Shown piece after piece: positions 38,739 through 47,890 of a stretch of 64,000 nucleotides of DNA (position 1 is the first letter of the stretch; every line of letters begins with the position of its first letter). The DNA comes from Cryobacterium breve. GTDB lineage: Bacteria > Actinomycetota > Actinomycetes > Actinomycetales > Microbacteriaceae. The notes beneath the pieces were generated by a model. It was not told the origin of the DNA. It searched no databases and worked only from the letters and a program-made list of their open reading frames with translations. The translations under genes and the position numbers were made by a program. The stretch is from positions 744,001 to 808,000 of the forward strand of contig NZ_CP075584.1 in assembly GCF_027594785.1 (NCBI RefSeq). Direction: 5' to 3'.

Positions 38739-39215
38739 CTAAACCGAGCTCACGGCCGGCTCGCCAGCGCCGGCGGCTGGGACGGCGGTTGGGCCAACGG
38801 TTGGGGCAGCCGTTTGGGCGGCGGTTGGACCAGCGGTTGGGGTGGCCGCTGCCGTGTCCGTCACCGGGCGCAGGTAGTTCGTTGTGCACCAGGACAGGTC
38901 ATGGCCGACCGCCTCGGCCTCGACCTCGACCGAGGTGCCGGATCGTTCGGCGTTCTGCCACGCTCGCACCCGCAGCTGCCCGGCCACGAGGACATGCTCG
39001 CCCTTCCGTACCGACCGCACGACGTTGTGGGCCAGATGGCGGAACGCGGTCACGGTGTACCAGTTCGTGTCGGCGTCGACCCAGCTGTGCAAGGTCCGGT
39101 CATACCGGCGCTGTCCCGAGGCCAGCCTGAAGGACGTGATCGCGAGGCCGGCGCTCGTCACGAGGTGGCGCGGCGTCGTCGCCACGATTCCGGTCACGGT
39201 GATGCTGTTGCTCAT
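38739..39215 (-). CDS. ssb: Single-stranded DNA-binding protein (paralogue)
   Basis: 158-residue OB-fold protein. Typical segments are ITVTGIVATTPRHLVT at the N-terminus, NWYTVTAFRHLAHNVVRSVRKG and HVLVAGQLRVRAW. The C-terminal tail is a Thr/Ala/Pro repeat and lacks the acidic DDDIPF-like tip of the main replication SSB, so this is probably the secondary SSB used in repair or competence. Divergent from the aldo-keto reductase gene. Confidence 0.88.
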   Translation of the reverse strand: MSNSITVTGIVATTPRHLVTSAGLAITSFRLASGQRRYDRTLHSWVDADTNWYTVTAFRHLAHNVVRSVRKGEHVLVAGQLRVRAWQNAERSGTSVEVEAEAVGHDLSWCTTNYLRPVTDTAAATPTAGPTAAQTAAPTVGPTAVPAAGAGEPAVSSV

Positions 39216-39260
39216 GGTGTCTCCCGTCCTGGTCGGCGCCGGACGCTCGCCCGGCGTAGG

Positions 39261-39335
39261 CCCGGGGGCGACGCTCGTGCCTGTCTCCGACGCCCCCGGG
39301 TCACGTCCGAGTGTGCGTCCGTGTGCACACGGACG
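39261..39335. promoter_or_regulatory. Stem-loop and 20-bp perfect palindrome between ssb and the aldo-keto reductase
   Basis: In the 208-nt divergent gap, CCCGGGGGCG (39261-39270) pairs with CGCCCCCGGG (39291-39300). CGTCCGTGTGCACACGGACG (39316-39335) is a perfect 20-bp palindrome, the size of a dimeric repressor operator. It lies 88 nt before the reductase ATG. Confidence 0.55.
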
Positions 39336-39423
39336 ATCCGCGGCATCCGTTTGCGGGGACGAGACCGCAGAACGGATGCCTGTTGAGGAGGGTCCCCTCC
39401 CCCTGCGGCCCTAGAGTGATCCC

Positions 39424-40434
39424 ATGAGCTTCGTCGCCGCTGAAAACCGCTACTCGGACATGACCTATCGCCGGACCGGACGGAGCGGGCTCAAGCTCCC
39501 GGCCCTCTCGCTCGGCCTCTGGCACAACTTCGGGCACGAACGTCCCATCGACACCCAGCGGGCCATCCTGCGCAGGGCCTTCGATCTCGGTGTCACGCCC
39601 TTCGACCTCGCCAACAACTACGGCCCGCCATACGGTGCAGCGGAAACCAACTTCGGCCGGATCTTCGCGGAGGACTTCAGGCCGTACCGCGACGAGATCA
39701 TCGTGTCGAGCAAGGCCGGCTATGACATGTGGGCGGGCCCGTACGGCGACTTCGGGTCCCGCAAGTACCTGCTGTCGTCCCTCGACCAGAGCCTCGGGCG
39801 CCTCGGCCTCGACTATGTGGACATCTTCTACTCGCACCGTCCGGACCCGGAGACCCCGATCGAGGAGACGATGGGCGCCCTCGCGACCGCCGTCCAGCAG
39901 GGCAAGGCCCTCTACGTCGGCGTGTCCAACTACTCGCCGGAGGAGACCAGGGCGGCCGCCGCGGCGCTCGCCGAGCACAAGATCCCGCTGCTCATCCACC
40001 AGCCGCGCTATTCGATGTTCGACCGGCACATCGAGGACGGCCTGTTCCCCGTGCTCGACGAACTCGGTATCGGCAGCATCGTCTTCTCCCCACTCGCCCA
40101 GGGCCTCCTCACCGACCGGTACCTCGGCGGCAGCGTCCCGGAAGGGTCGCGCGCGGCGACGAGCCGTTTCCTCTCCGAGAACGCCCTGACGGACACCTAC
40201 TTCGAGCGAGCCCGTGCCCTCAATGAGATCGCTCTCGGCCGGGGCCAGACGCTCGCCCAACTCGCGGTGACCTGGATCCTGCGCCAGCCGCAGGTGACGA
40301 GCGTGCTCGTCGGCGCCAGCAGCGTGCACCAGCTCGAACAGACCGTCGCCGCCCTCGATGCGCCGACGCTGACCGAGGCCGAGATCACGGACATCGAGCC
40401 GTTCGCGGTGCACGGCACCGGCCGGGATTCCTGA
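39424..40434 (+). CDS. Aldo/keto reductase, YghZ/MgrA-like
   Basis: 336-residue NADPH-dependent reductase of the aldo-keto superfamily. Catalytic tetrad positions are visible as Asp in PFDLANNYGPPYG, the Tyr in the same motif, Lys in VSSKAGYDMWAGPYGDF and His in FYSHRPDPETP. The long AGYDMWAGPYGDFGSRKY segment is characteristic of the L-glyceraldehyde-3-phosphate reductase (YghZ) group, which also detoxifies methylglyoxal. A TAGAGT box (39412-39417) ends 7 nt before the ATG, with no ribosome site, indicating leaderless expression. The EamA gene follows with no gap. Confidence 0.92.
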   Translation: MSFVAAENRYSDMTYRRTGRSGLKLPALSLGLWHNFGHERPIDTQRAILRRAFDLGVTPFDLANNYGPPYGAAETNFGRIFAEDFRPYRDEIIVSSKAGYDMWAGPYGDFGSRKYLLSSLDQSLGRLGLDYVDIFYSHRPDPETPIEETMGALATAVQQGKALYVGVSNYSPEETRAAAAALAEHKIPLLIHQPRYSMFDRHIEDGLFPVLDELGIGSIVFSPLAQGLLTDRYLGGSVPEGSRAATSRFLSENALTDTYFERARALNEIALGRGQTLAQLAVTWILRQPQVTSVLVGASSVHQLEQTVAALDAPTLTEAEITDIEPFAVHGTGRDS

Positions 40435-41388
40435 TTGGGGTATCTGTACGCGCTCCTCGCGTCCCTGCTCTTCGGGCTCAACGGGTCGACGACGAAAGTC
40501 ATCGTTGAGGCGGGGTTGTCCCCCGCGCAGCTGACCTTCGTCAGGGTCACGGTGATCATGGTGCTCGCGGGCGCCGTGCTGCTCGTCACGAACCGCACGG
40601 CGTTCCGCATCGACCGACGCCAGCTCGCCGTGATGGCCCTGCTCGGCGTCGCCGGGGTCGCGCTGATCCAGTGGTTCTACGCCGTCGCGATCAGCCTGCT
40701 CCCGGTCGGTATCGCACTCATGCTCGAGTACTCCGGCGTTCTCCTGATCGCCCTCGTGGCGCGGTTCGTCTTCAACGAACGGGTCAAGCCCCGGATCTGG
40801 TGGGCGATCGGGTGTGTGCTCGTGGGCATGGCCGTCGTCGCGCAGATCTGGGCGAGCCCACTTTCCGGGCTCGGGGTCGTCGCGGGCGTCGCGGCGGCGA
40901 TCTGCCTCGCGGTCTACTTCCTCGTCGGTGAGCGCCAGGTCGCGAGCTCGTCTCCGCTCGCCGTGGCCTTCTGGTCGATGCTGTTCGCGAGCGCCTTCTG
41001 GCTGCTGCTCAGCGGATGGTGGCAGATCGACCCGGCACTCCTCACCGAGTCCGTGCGCCTGCACGGCAATCTCGCCACCGTGGCGGCCCCGCTCTGGACG
41101 CTCCTGCTCTGGAACGGGGTGCTCGGTTCCTTCGCCCCGTACCTGCTCTCGTACATGGCCCTCGCGCGCCTGACCGCGACCGCGGCGGGAATCGTATCCG
41201 CATCGGAGGTCATCTTCGCGTTCGCCTTCGCGTTCCTCTGGCTCGGCGAGACCCTCGACGGGGTCCAGGCGCTCGGCGCCCTGCTCGTCCTCGCCGGGAT
41301 CGTGGTGGCCCAGACGGCCCGGGCCAATCGGCCGGTCGACCTGGACCTGGCCGGTCCCGGTGTCACCAGCGCCATCCAGCTGCCCTAG
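40435..41388 (+). CDS. EamA/DMT-family transporter
   Basis: 317-residue, ten-helix drug/metabolite transporter with two EamA repeats. The first begins GYLYALLASLLFGLNGSTTK; the second includes the SASEVIFAFAFAFLWLGETL signature near the last helices. Substrates in this family are exported amino acids or metabolites, unassigned here. The TTG start is immediately adjacent to the reductase stop (TGATTG), so the pair is translationally coupled. No better ATG lies nearby. Confidence 0.87.
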   Translation: MGYLYALLASLLFGLNGSTTKVIVEAGLSPAQLTFVRVTVIMVLAGAVLLVTNRTAFRIDRRQLAVMALLGVAGVALIQWFYAVAISLLPVGIALMLEYSGVLLIALVARFVFNERVKPRIWWAIGCVLVGMAVVAQIWASPLSGLGVVAGVAAAICLAVYFLVGERQVASSSPLAVAFWSMLFASAFWLLLSGWWQIDPALLTESVRLHGNLATVAAPLWTLLLWNGVLGSFAPYLLSYMALARLTATAAGIVSASEVIFAFAFAFLWLGETLDGVQALGALLVLAGIVVAQTARANRPVDLDLAGPGVTSAIQLP

Positions 41389-41511
41389 CCCTCCGGCGTC
41401 CCGGTCTCCCCGGGGACACCGGGACACGGTTCGAATGTCGGGGGTCCCCCGTAGCGTGCTGAACACAGCACCAGCCACCCGAGACCCCGCCACCCGGCAC
41501 CGGAGGACCCC

Positions 41512-41769
41512 ATGACCGACACCCCGTTCCTGGCCCCGCTTCGAGCCCCTCGCCGCGACATCGCGGCCGTTCGCGGCCTCGCCCTGGTCCCGGTGAAGGA
41601 CGGTCTCTGGCGGGTCACCGGCCGGTCGGGCGCCGTCCTCGGCCACATCGAACGCAAGCTCGACGACCGCGGAGAATCGTTCGCCGCGCGGCGGCTGCTG
41701 CCGGCCACCCGCACGCTTGACCTGGGCACCTTCTGGCAGCTGGCGGATGCGGCGGATTGCTTCCGATGA
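41512..41769 (+). CDS. Small hypothetical protein
   Basis: 85-residue protein starting MTDTPFLAPLRAPRRD with a strong GGAGGACCCC ribosome site. It contains LWRVTGRSGAVLGHIERKL, a short beta-rich segment, and no Cys or signal peptide. I do not recognise it. Base composition and a good ribosome site support it as coding. Confidence 0.65.
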   Translation: MTDTPFLAPLRAPRRDIAAVRGLALVPVKDGLWRVTGRSGAVLGHIERKLDDRGESFAARRLLPATRTLDLGTFWQLADAADCFR

Positions 41770-41874
41770 AGAGCCGGGCCGCCATGGGTTCTCCGACCAC
41801 ATTGAGGCACCCACATTGAGGCACGCCGTCGGCAAAGCAGCCCAAGCCGCCGAGCTCGCGATACAGTGCGGCAC

Positions 41875-42589
41875 ATGACGTGGTGGAATAGTTTCGTATC
41901 CTGGCTCACGGCAGCCAGCAACCAGACCGTGGTGAACACAGCCGTGGTGTTCATCGTTGCGATCGTGATCGCCGGCGTTCTCACAGCCCTGATCGGGCGC
42001 GGCGCTATCAAGCAGGCTCCTCGTTCAGCACGACCGGGAGCTCAAGGCCGCCGCCATCGGCGCTCTCATCGATGCCGCGACCGAGGCATCCGTCTGGAAT
42101 TCCCTCACCCCGCAGGAGCAGGTCATGGCGGACCGTGCCGTCGGTCAGGCCGACATCCAGGTGCGCCTTCTTCCGATTCGCGGCGCGGGCGTCGCGGCCG
42201 ACTGGGCCTCGCACCAGCTCAACGAGCTCAAGCGCACCTCGGCGACCTTCGGTTACCAGTTGGAGCCGGCCCTTCTGGAGTTCCGCGATCGCCTGATCGA
42301 GTGGCAGGACAAGCCCCGCCGTACCCGCAAGGTGTTCCAGAGCGACCTTGACCGGTGGAAGACGCAGAATTCCAGCTCGGAATCGAGCCTTCTCGCCCAG
42401 CAGGATGCGTGGGCTGCCCAGCAGCATCATGACCAGTTCAACGAGGCCCTTCCGGCCGCACCCGTCCCCGCCTCTCCCGCACCGAGCGTGCACGCGGCCA
42501 GCCAGTCCACGCCGTCGACGGAGACCCAGCGCCTCCTCGATGACGTGCAGGCCCTCGAGGTGCGTCCGGCGCCGATCAACCACCCGTAG
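41875..42589 (+). pseudogene. Hypothetical membrane-anchored protein, frameshifted
   Basis: About 237 residues after correction. One N-terminal transmembrane helix (VVFIVAIVIAGVLTALIG, residues about 23-40) precedes a cytoplasmic alpha-helical region with ELKAAAIGALIDAATEAS and WASHQLNELKRTSATFGY, then a Gln/Ser-rich stretch and a Pro/Ala/Ser-rich tail. An extra base in AGGCT (42014-42018) separates GAIKQ from LLVQHDREL. TACAGT lies 7 nt before the ATG. No function recognised. A strong terminator follows. Confidence 0.72.
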
Positions 42590-42605
42590 CGCTGCCACGC
42601 ACAAA

Positions 42606-42640
42606 GAATCGCCCGGAGCATTCGATGCTCCGGGCGATTC
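42606..42640. terminator. Bidirectional terminator between convergent genes
   Basis: Perfect 16-bp stem GAATCGCCCGGAGCAT (42606-42621) / ATGCTCCGGGCGATTC (42625-42640) with a TCG loop. It lies 17 nt after the upstream stop and about 34 nt beyond the nadE stop on the other strand. Confidence 0.9.
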
Positions 42641-42673
42641 GTGCTTAACGGTGTCCGGCGGGCGCCGAGCGGC

Positions 42674-43495
42674 TCAGCGCCACCACTCGTCGAAGAGGGA
42701 CGCCGGCACCTGACGCTTGTGCTCGGTGTTCAGGAACCGGGCCTCGATGGCCGCAGCGACCTCGTCGTCGACGGGGAGACCCTCGAGGTAGTCGTCGATC
42801 TGCTCGTAGCGCAGGCCGAGGTTGTCCTCATCGGTCTGGCCGGGGTTGCCGTCGAGCAGGTCGGCCGTCGGCGCCTTGAGGTACAGGTGCTTCGGCGCGC
42901 CGAGTTCGATGAGGAGCGCCTTGCCCTGGCGCTTGGTCAGTCCGGTGAGCGGCAGCACGTCCGCACCGCCGTCGCCGTACTTGGTGAAGAAGCCGGTGAC
43001 GGCCTCTGCGGCATGATCGGTGCCGATCACGAGGAGTCCGCGCGCCCCGGCGATGGCGTATTGGGCGACCATGCGCTCCCGGGCCTTGGCGTTGCCCTTG
43101 TCGAAGTCGGGCAGGGCCTCCCCGGTGCTGTCTTCGTATTCGGCCGCGATCCCGTCGACCGCGCGCTGCACGTTGAAGGTGAGAGCAGTGTGCGGCTGGA
43201 TGAAGTCGAGCGCGAGTTCGCCATCGGCGTCATCGTGCTGCACGGCATACGGAAGTCGGACCGCCACGAACTCGAATTCCTGTCCGGCGTCGTCGAGCTC
43301 CTCGATGGCGAGCTGGGCCAGTCGACCGGCGAGGGAGGAGTCCTGTCCGCCGCTGATGCCGAGGATCAACCCCTTCGCACCCGAACTCACCAGGTATTCC
43401 TTGAGGAAGTCCACCCGTCGGCGAATCTCGGCAGCCGGATCGATAGTCGGTGACACATGCAGTTCGGCGATGATGCGCGCCTGAAGTTCTCCCAT
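42674..43495 (-). CDS. nadE: NH3-dependent NAD+ synthetase
   Basis: 273-residue enzyme amidating deamido-NAD+ to NAD+ using ATP and ammonia, with no glutaminase domain. The PP-loop motif [18 protein letters not shown] is near residue 46. [22 protein letters not shown] and [19 protein letters not shown] are standard substrate-site segments. Length fits the E. coli/Bacillus form. A TAGATT box (43502-43507) ends 7 nt before the ATG, so the mRNA is probably leaderless. Confidence 0.95.
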   Translation of the reverse strand: MGELQARIIAELHVSPTIDPAAEIRRRVDFLKEYLVSSGAKGLILGISGGQDSSLAGRLAQLAIEELDDAGQEFEFVAVRLPYAVQHDDADGELALDFIQPHTALTFNVQRAVDGIAAEYEDSTGEALPDFDKGNAKARERMVAQYAIAGARGLLVIGTDHAAEAVTGFFTKYGDGGADVLPLTGLTKRQGKALLIELGAPKHLYLKAPTADLLDGNPGQTDEDNLGLRYEQIDDYLEGLPVDDEVAAAIEARFLNTEHKRQVPASLFDEWWR

Positions 43496-43598
43496 GCATC
43501 GAATCTATCAAAACGGTCTGACCGGTCGCCCCGAGGTCACTGGGTTTCTGCTCTGGTGCGGGCTGTGAAATCAGCGGCCGGAGGTCTTGACTGGAGGC

Positions 43599-44279
43599 AT
43601 GCAGATCACGAAGGTGTCCGCGCGCGTTCGGGACACGGACGCAGCAGCGGGATTCTTCGAGAACGTTCTTCTCCTGAAGGTCGACGGAAAGGTCGACGGG
43701 GATGCGGACACCGTTCAGGTGCGCATCGGGGCGACCATGCTCGAGCTCACGGAGGACCGGGAGACCGTCGGCCGGCACCACCTGGCCATTACGATCCCCT
43801 CCAACAAGTTTTCAGCGGCCCGGGACTGGCTGGAGCCCCGATCCACCCTGATCGGCACTCCCGATGCCGACGAGTTCGAGTTCGCGGCCTGGAATGCCCG
43901 CTCGCTCTACTTCTCCGGGCCGGACCGTTCGGTCCTCGAGCTCATCGTCCGGCGCGACCTCGACAACGACACCCGCGGCGCCTTCACGAGCGCCGACCTG
44001 CTCTGCATCAGCGAGGTCGGCGTCGCGACGAACGACGTCCTTGCGACGGCCGAATTCCTGAGGACCGAAGCGGATGTCCGGCCGTACGCCGGTGACCCCG
44101 GCCGCAACTTCGCCCCGGTCGGAGACACCGACGGCCTGCTGATCCTCGTCTCACCCGGCCGGCCCTGGTTTCCCACGACGGATCGCGGGGCGTCGCCTGG
44201 GCCGATCCTGGTCGAGGCCACGGGATCCCGGCCGGGAGACTATCCCCTGGGCGTCGGAAGCATTCTCCGGATCCGGTGA
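43599..44279 (+). CDS. VOC-superfamily (glyoxalase-like) protein
   Basis: 226-residue protein made of two glyoxalase/bleomycin-resistance modules. The first begins QITKVSARVRDTDAAAGFFE and continues to TMLELTEDRETVGRHHLA; the second begins DLLCISEVGVATNDVLATAEFL. Metal ligands cannot be assigned with confidence. I start at the ATG at 43599; a TTG 12 nt upstream with GGAGG close by is also possible. Role unknown. Confidence 0.8.
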   Translation: MQITKVSARVRDTDAAAGFFENVLLLKVDGKVDGDADTVQVRIGATMLELTEDRETVGRHHLAITIPSNKFSAARDWLEPRSTLIGTPDADEFEFAAWNARSLYFSGPDRSVLELIVRRDLDNDTRGAFTSADLLCISEVGVATNDVLATAEFLRTEADVRPYAGDPGRNFAPVGDTDGLLILVSPGRPWFPTTDRGASPGPILVEATGSRPGDYPLGVGSILRIR

Positions 44280-44331
44280 CTGGTTGTCGCGGCATCCGCT
44301 GCGCGGAAGTGCCGTACGCGGCGTGATGCGG

Positions 44332-44404
44332 TGCCCCCGGTTGGAATCGAACCAACGACAAGCGGATTAGAAGGCCGCTGCTCTATCCACTGAGCTACGG
44401 GGGC
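44332..44404 (-). tRNA. tRNA-Arg (anticodon TCT)
   Basis: On the minus strand the acceptor GCCCCCG pairs with CGGGGGC. The D-arm is GCTCAGTGGATAGAGC, the anticodon loop CTTCTAA gives TCT (reads AGA), and the T-arm is TTGGTTCGATTCCAA. CCA is not encoded. Confidence 0.96.
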
Positions 44405-44514
44405 GCGGAGCGCTTCAACGATACCGCAGACCCGGACCCCGCCGCCGCGGTCGGCCCGGCCGGGCTCGCTGGCGGGCCGGGGCCCGCGTCGGAGCCCGCC
44501 GCTAGACTCGGACC

Positions 44515-45135
44515 ATGACAAAAAGCAGTGACCGGTTGGTCTGGATTGATTGCGAGATGACCGGGCTCGACCTGGAAAACGATGAACTGGTGGAGATTGC
44601 CGTGGTCATCACCGACTACGACCTCAACGTCATCGACCCGGGCCTCGACATCATCATCAAGCCGAACGCCTCCGCGCTCGCGAACATGAACGACTTCGTG
44701 CGCAACATGCACACGACCTCCGGCCTCATCGAGGAGATCCCGAACGGGGTCAGCGCGGCCGAGGCCGAATTCGAGGTGCTCGAGTACGTGCTCAAATTCA
44801 TCCCGGCGGAACAGAAGGCCCCGCTCGCCGGCAACTCGATCGGGACGGATCGCTCGTTCCTCGCCAAATACATGCCGCGCCTGGACAACCAGCTGCACTA
44901 CCGCAACGTCGACGTCTCCTCCATCAAGGAACTCGCCCGCCGCTGGTACCCGCGGGTGTACTTCAACGCCCCGACCAAGGACGGCGGCCACCGTGCCCTC
45001 GCCGACATTCTCGAGTCGATTCGCGAGCTTGCGTACTACCGCCAGACCGTGTTCGTGGCCGACCCCGGGCCCACGAGCGACGAGGCAAAAGCACGCGCCG
45101 CCGACGCCGTGTCCACATTCAGTCCAAACGTGTAA
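44515..45135 (+). CDS. orn: Oligoribonuclease
   Basis: 206-residue DEDDh 3'-5' exoribonuclease that degrades nanoRNAs and pGpG. Exo I is [20 protein letters not shown], Exo II contains [17 protein letters not shown], and Exo III is [24 protein letters not shown] box (44503-44508) ends 7 nt before the ATG with no ribosome site. A tRNA-His gene follows 47 nt downstream. Confidence 0.96.
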   Translation: MTKSSDRLVWIDCEMTGLDLENDELVEIAVVITDYDLNVIDPGLDIIIKPNASALANMNDFVRNMHTTSGLIEEIPNGVSAAEAEFEVLEYVLKFIPAEQKAPLAGNSIGTDRSFLAKYMPRLDNQLHYRNVDVSSIKELARRWYPRVYFNAPTKDGGHRALADILESIRELAYYRQTVFVADPGPTSDEAKARAADAVSTFSPNV

Positions 45136-45182
45136 TAGAATTCTTGAGTTGCCGCTGATCCTTCGGGAAAAGCGCAGCACAT

Positions 45183-45259
45183 GGTGGTTGTAGCTCAGTT
45201 GGTAGAGCGTCCGGTTGTGGTCCGGAAGGTCGCGGGTTCAAGCCCCGTCAGTCACCCCA
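45183..45259 (+). tRNA. tRNA-His (anticodon GTG)
   Basis: Cloverleaf with the extra 5' G typical of tRNA-His (45183). Acceptor GTGGTTG pairs with CAGTCAC using two G-U pairs, anticodon loop TTGTGGT gives GTG, and the T-arm is CGGGTTCAAGCCCCG. The 3' CCA is encoded (45257-45259). Confidence 0.95.
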
Positions 45260-45310
45260 AGTGAAGTCGGCAGTCCGTTCAGCATCGTATTCCTATGACA
45301 TGCTGAACGG

Positions 45311-45691
45311 ATGCCGCAGCTCAGCCCAGATGACTTCAACGCCGAGAAGTTCAGTCACGACGAGTTCGAGAAGCTCGTCGTCGACGAACTCGATCTCCTT
45401 CCCGATGACATGGTCGACGGGCTCGAGAACGTCATCTTCGTGGTCGAGGATCGTCCGGAGGACGGTTCCCTGGACACCCTCGGCCTCTACGACGGGGTGG
45501 CCCTGACGCACCGCGACCAGTACGGTTTCGGCGAGATGCCGGACCGGATCATCCTGTACCGGGAATCCCTGCTCGCGATCGTCGGTTCCCTCGACGAACT
45601 TCGCGACCAGGTGCACATCACCCTCGTGCACGAAATCGGACATTTCTACGGGATCGATGACGACAGGCTGCACGAGCTCGGCTGGGGATGA
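45311..45691 (+). CDS. Zincin-like metallopeptidase (minimal, DUF1025-type)
   Basis: 126-residue protein with the zinc motif VHEIGHFYGIDDDRLHELGW at the C-terminus, in which HExxH supplies two ligands and the later LHELGW is the family signature. The small size and position of the motif match the conserved bacterial family of minimal zincins. No signal peptide. Physiological substrate unknown. The start ATG lies 51 nt after the tRNA-His gene. Confidence 0.9.
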   Translation: MPQLSPDDFNAEKFSHDEFEKLVVDELDLLPDDMVDGLENVIFVVEDRPEDGSLDTLGLYDGVALTHRDQYGFGEMPDRIILYRESLLAIVGSLDELRDQVHITLVHEIGHFYGIDDDRLHELGWG

Positions 45692-45714
45692 CCGGCACTT
45701 GTTAGCCTCGACTC

Positions 45715-46990
45715 ATGAGTAAATTCCGGCCCGGCCGCGCCTTGGGCATCACGGTCGGTGCCCTCGCCATCCTTGTCATCGGCGTCTATGGGCCCGCGAC
45801 GCTCCTCGGGCCGCTCCCGATGGTGAAGGCGACCGTGGTCTCTGCGCCGGTGGCTCCGGCAGCCGCCACTCCCCCGGTGCTCCCCGCTGCGGGCACGAGC
45901 GCAGTCGTGAGCCTCGTGCCACCGGCCGCAGGTGCGGCAAACGCCGCGACGACGGTCGCACCTACCGCGATCGCCGCAGCAGGCAGCACAACGCCGCTGC
46001 CGATGGCCGCAGCGGCGAAGATCGTCACCGCCCTCGTCGTGCTCTCGGCCAAGCCGATCGATGCGGGCGCCGCCGGGCCCGGCGTGCCTATCACGCCCGC
46101 CGACTACCAGGACTACCTCGACTACGTGGCCAATGGCGCGCGCACGGTCATCGTCTTCCCCGGTGAGACCTGGACGCAGCAGGAACTCCTGCAGGCGATG
46201 ATCCTCGGCTCGAGCAACAACCACGCGGACACCCTCGCCCGGTGGGCCTTCGGCTCGGTCGACGCGTACGTGACCGCCGCCAACGCCTGGCTCGCCAAGG
46301 AAGGCCTCGCGGGCATCCACGTCGCAGATGCCACCGGCCTCGCGGATGCGAGCGTCGGGACCGGAACGGACCTGGCGCGGCTCGCGGGCCTCGCCGCGAC
46401 CAACCCGGTGATCAGCCAGATTCTGGCGAGCCCGGCATCCGCTCTCGTCGGCCAGCGCGGAGTCGACAATACGACGGCGTACCTGGCCGAAGAGGGCATC
46501 ACCGGCCTCTCCCGCAGCTATACGGATGCCGGCGGCGTCTGTTTCCTGTTCACCGCTAGCGTCGGAACGGCACCGGCGACCTTCACCTTTGCAGGGGCCG
46601 TGATCGGCGAGCCGGACTACGACACGCTCACGGCCGATCTGGAAGGCGCTGATGGCCAGCGCGAAGGCGGGCGTCACCGACCTCCCGATCCTCGCGGAGG
46701 GCGCGGCATACGTTCGCTTCGACGCCCCCTGGGACGCGACGGCATCGGGCGTCGTGAAGACCGGCAAGACCCGGTTCGGCTGGCAGGCCACCCCGGTGGG
46801 AGCAGCAACACTCGACCTGGACGCGTTCGCGACCGGTCGCTCCGGTGCGACGGTCGGCCGGGTCACCGTGGATGCGAGCGGTGAGGCCGTGACCTCACCC
46901 CTCGTGCTGGATGCGACGATCAGCGCTCCCGGACCGGGTTGGCGACTGCTCAACCCGGTGCCGATGATCTCGGCGCTCCTGGAGCAGTAG
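45715..46990 (+). pseudogene. D-Ala-D-Ala carboxypeptidase homologue with lost catalytic motifs, frameshifted
   Basis: About 424 residues after correction. One N-terminal membrane segment (ALGITVGALAILVIGVYG) and an Ala/Pro/Val-rich linker lead into an S11-like serine peptidase fold. The nucleophile motif SxxK reads MAAAAKIVTAL, so Ser is Ala. The SxN motif remains as GSSNNHADTL. The position of KTG reads GLSRSYTDAGG, so KTG is SRS. It therefore probably binds but does not cleave muropeptides. An extra base near 46648 (GGAAGGCGCTG) separates TADLE from ALMASAKAGVTD. A TAGCCT box (45703-45708) ends 7 nt before the ATG. Confidence 0.8.
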
Positions 46991-46994
46991 GCGA

Positions 46995-47255
46995 CTACTC
47001 CGGCTGGTCTTCCGGCACGTACGGGTCGCTGTCCGTCGCGTCGAAGCGGTAGCGCACGTGGATGCGGCCCTGCACATCGCGTTCGTCGACCTCGTCGTAC
47101 CAGAACAGGGTCTCGATGCCCTCGACGAGGGAGACCATGCTGATCCGGCTGTCATGCGCACCCTGCACGAGCACTCGGGAATCGACCTGCCCTTCGAGGG
47201 GGCCATCGATGAATTCGGCGGTGTAGAAAACTTCTTCGGGAGCTGGACTAGTCAT
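46995..47255 (-). CDS. Small conserved hypothetical protein
   Basis: 86-residue acidic protein (FYTAEFIDGPLEGQVDSRVL, then IHVRYRFDATDSDPY). No Cys or signal peptide, probably a small beta-barrel fold. A TACCGT box (47262-47267) ends 7 nt before the ATG, supporting the start and leaderless expression. Function unknown. Confidence 0.7.
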   Translation of the reverse strand: MTSPAPEEVFYTAEFIDGPLEGQVDSRVLVQGAHDSRISMVSLVEGIETLFWYDEVDERDVQGRIHVRYRFDATDSDPYVPEDQPE

Positions 47256-47284
47256 GTCCTAACGGTAGTCCGATTTCCCCGTTC

Positions 47285-47890
47285 TCAGCGGAGGCCGGGG
47301 GTTCCGTCGAGTTCGATCGTCGCCCAACGCGCCGGGTCCTCACGCACGAGGAATCCCTGCCATTCCGCCTGCCACTGGTCCCAGTGCGACCGGAACGCCT
47401 CACCGTCTCGTGCGAGGGCCCGCTGCTTGCGTTCCGCGTCGTCGGCCGTGAGCCAGATCCGTACATCGCTCAGTCCGGCATTGGCCGCCGAGAGGGTGCC
47501 GCAGCCCTCGACGAGCAGCGGGCGGGCCGGGTCGACCGGGTGCCATTCCGCCGGCGCGGCGGAGCCCCAGTCATAGCGACGCCAGGCACCGGGCAGCCCG
47601 GCACGGTGTCGGCGCAGCACGTGTTCGGTCAGGTGCGCGCTCGCGGCGGCGAGTCCGTTCCAGCCGGGATAGATGTCGTCGAGCCGGATGAGCGTGGGCC
47701 GCCCCGCCGTCCGCCCAGACGTCCGCCCAGCCGTCGAAGGCCACGCGTCGAGGATGCGGTCGGCGAGGGTGCTCTTGCCCGCACCGCTCGGCCCGTCGAT
47801 GAGGATGACGACGGGTGCGGCATCCGCCCTCTGCTGTGCGGCTATTGCGGCCACCACCGGTGCGAGCCGCACCTGGTCAGGAGAGGACAA
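47285..47890 (-). CDS. P-loop kinase (uridine kinase-like) in the thiamine-transport operon
   Basis: 201-residue cytoplasmic NTPase with Walker A VVILIDGPSGAGKSTLADRI (residues about 27-46), an Asp-containing LIRLDDIYPGW substrate motif and RPLLVEGCGTLS as Walker B/following strand. The layout is that of uridine kinase/phosphoribulokinase-type small-molecule kinases. It overlaps the ykoC stop by 14 nt, so it is the last gene of the TPP-riboswitch operon. That context suggests it phosphorylates a thiamine precursor or thiamine, but it is not of the ThiD or ThiM families. Substrate is inference only. Confidence 0.82.
   Translation of the reverse strand: MSSPDQVRLAPVVAAIAAQQRADAAPVVILIDGPSGAGKSTLADRILDAWPSTAGRTSGRTAGRPTLIRLDDIYPGWNGLAAASAHLTEHVLRRHRAGLPGAWRRYDWGSAAPAEWHPVDPARPLLVEGCGTLSAANAGLSDVRIWLTADDAERKQRALARDGEAFRSHWDQWQAEWQGFLVREDPARWATIELDGTPGLR

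Noticed and set aside
40435..41388. EamA gene as a frameshifted continuation of the aldo-keto reductase
   Set aside because: The reductase ends at its normal C-terminus, and the EamA frame begins at its natural first helix.
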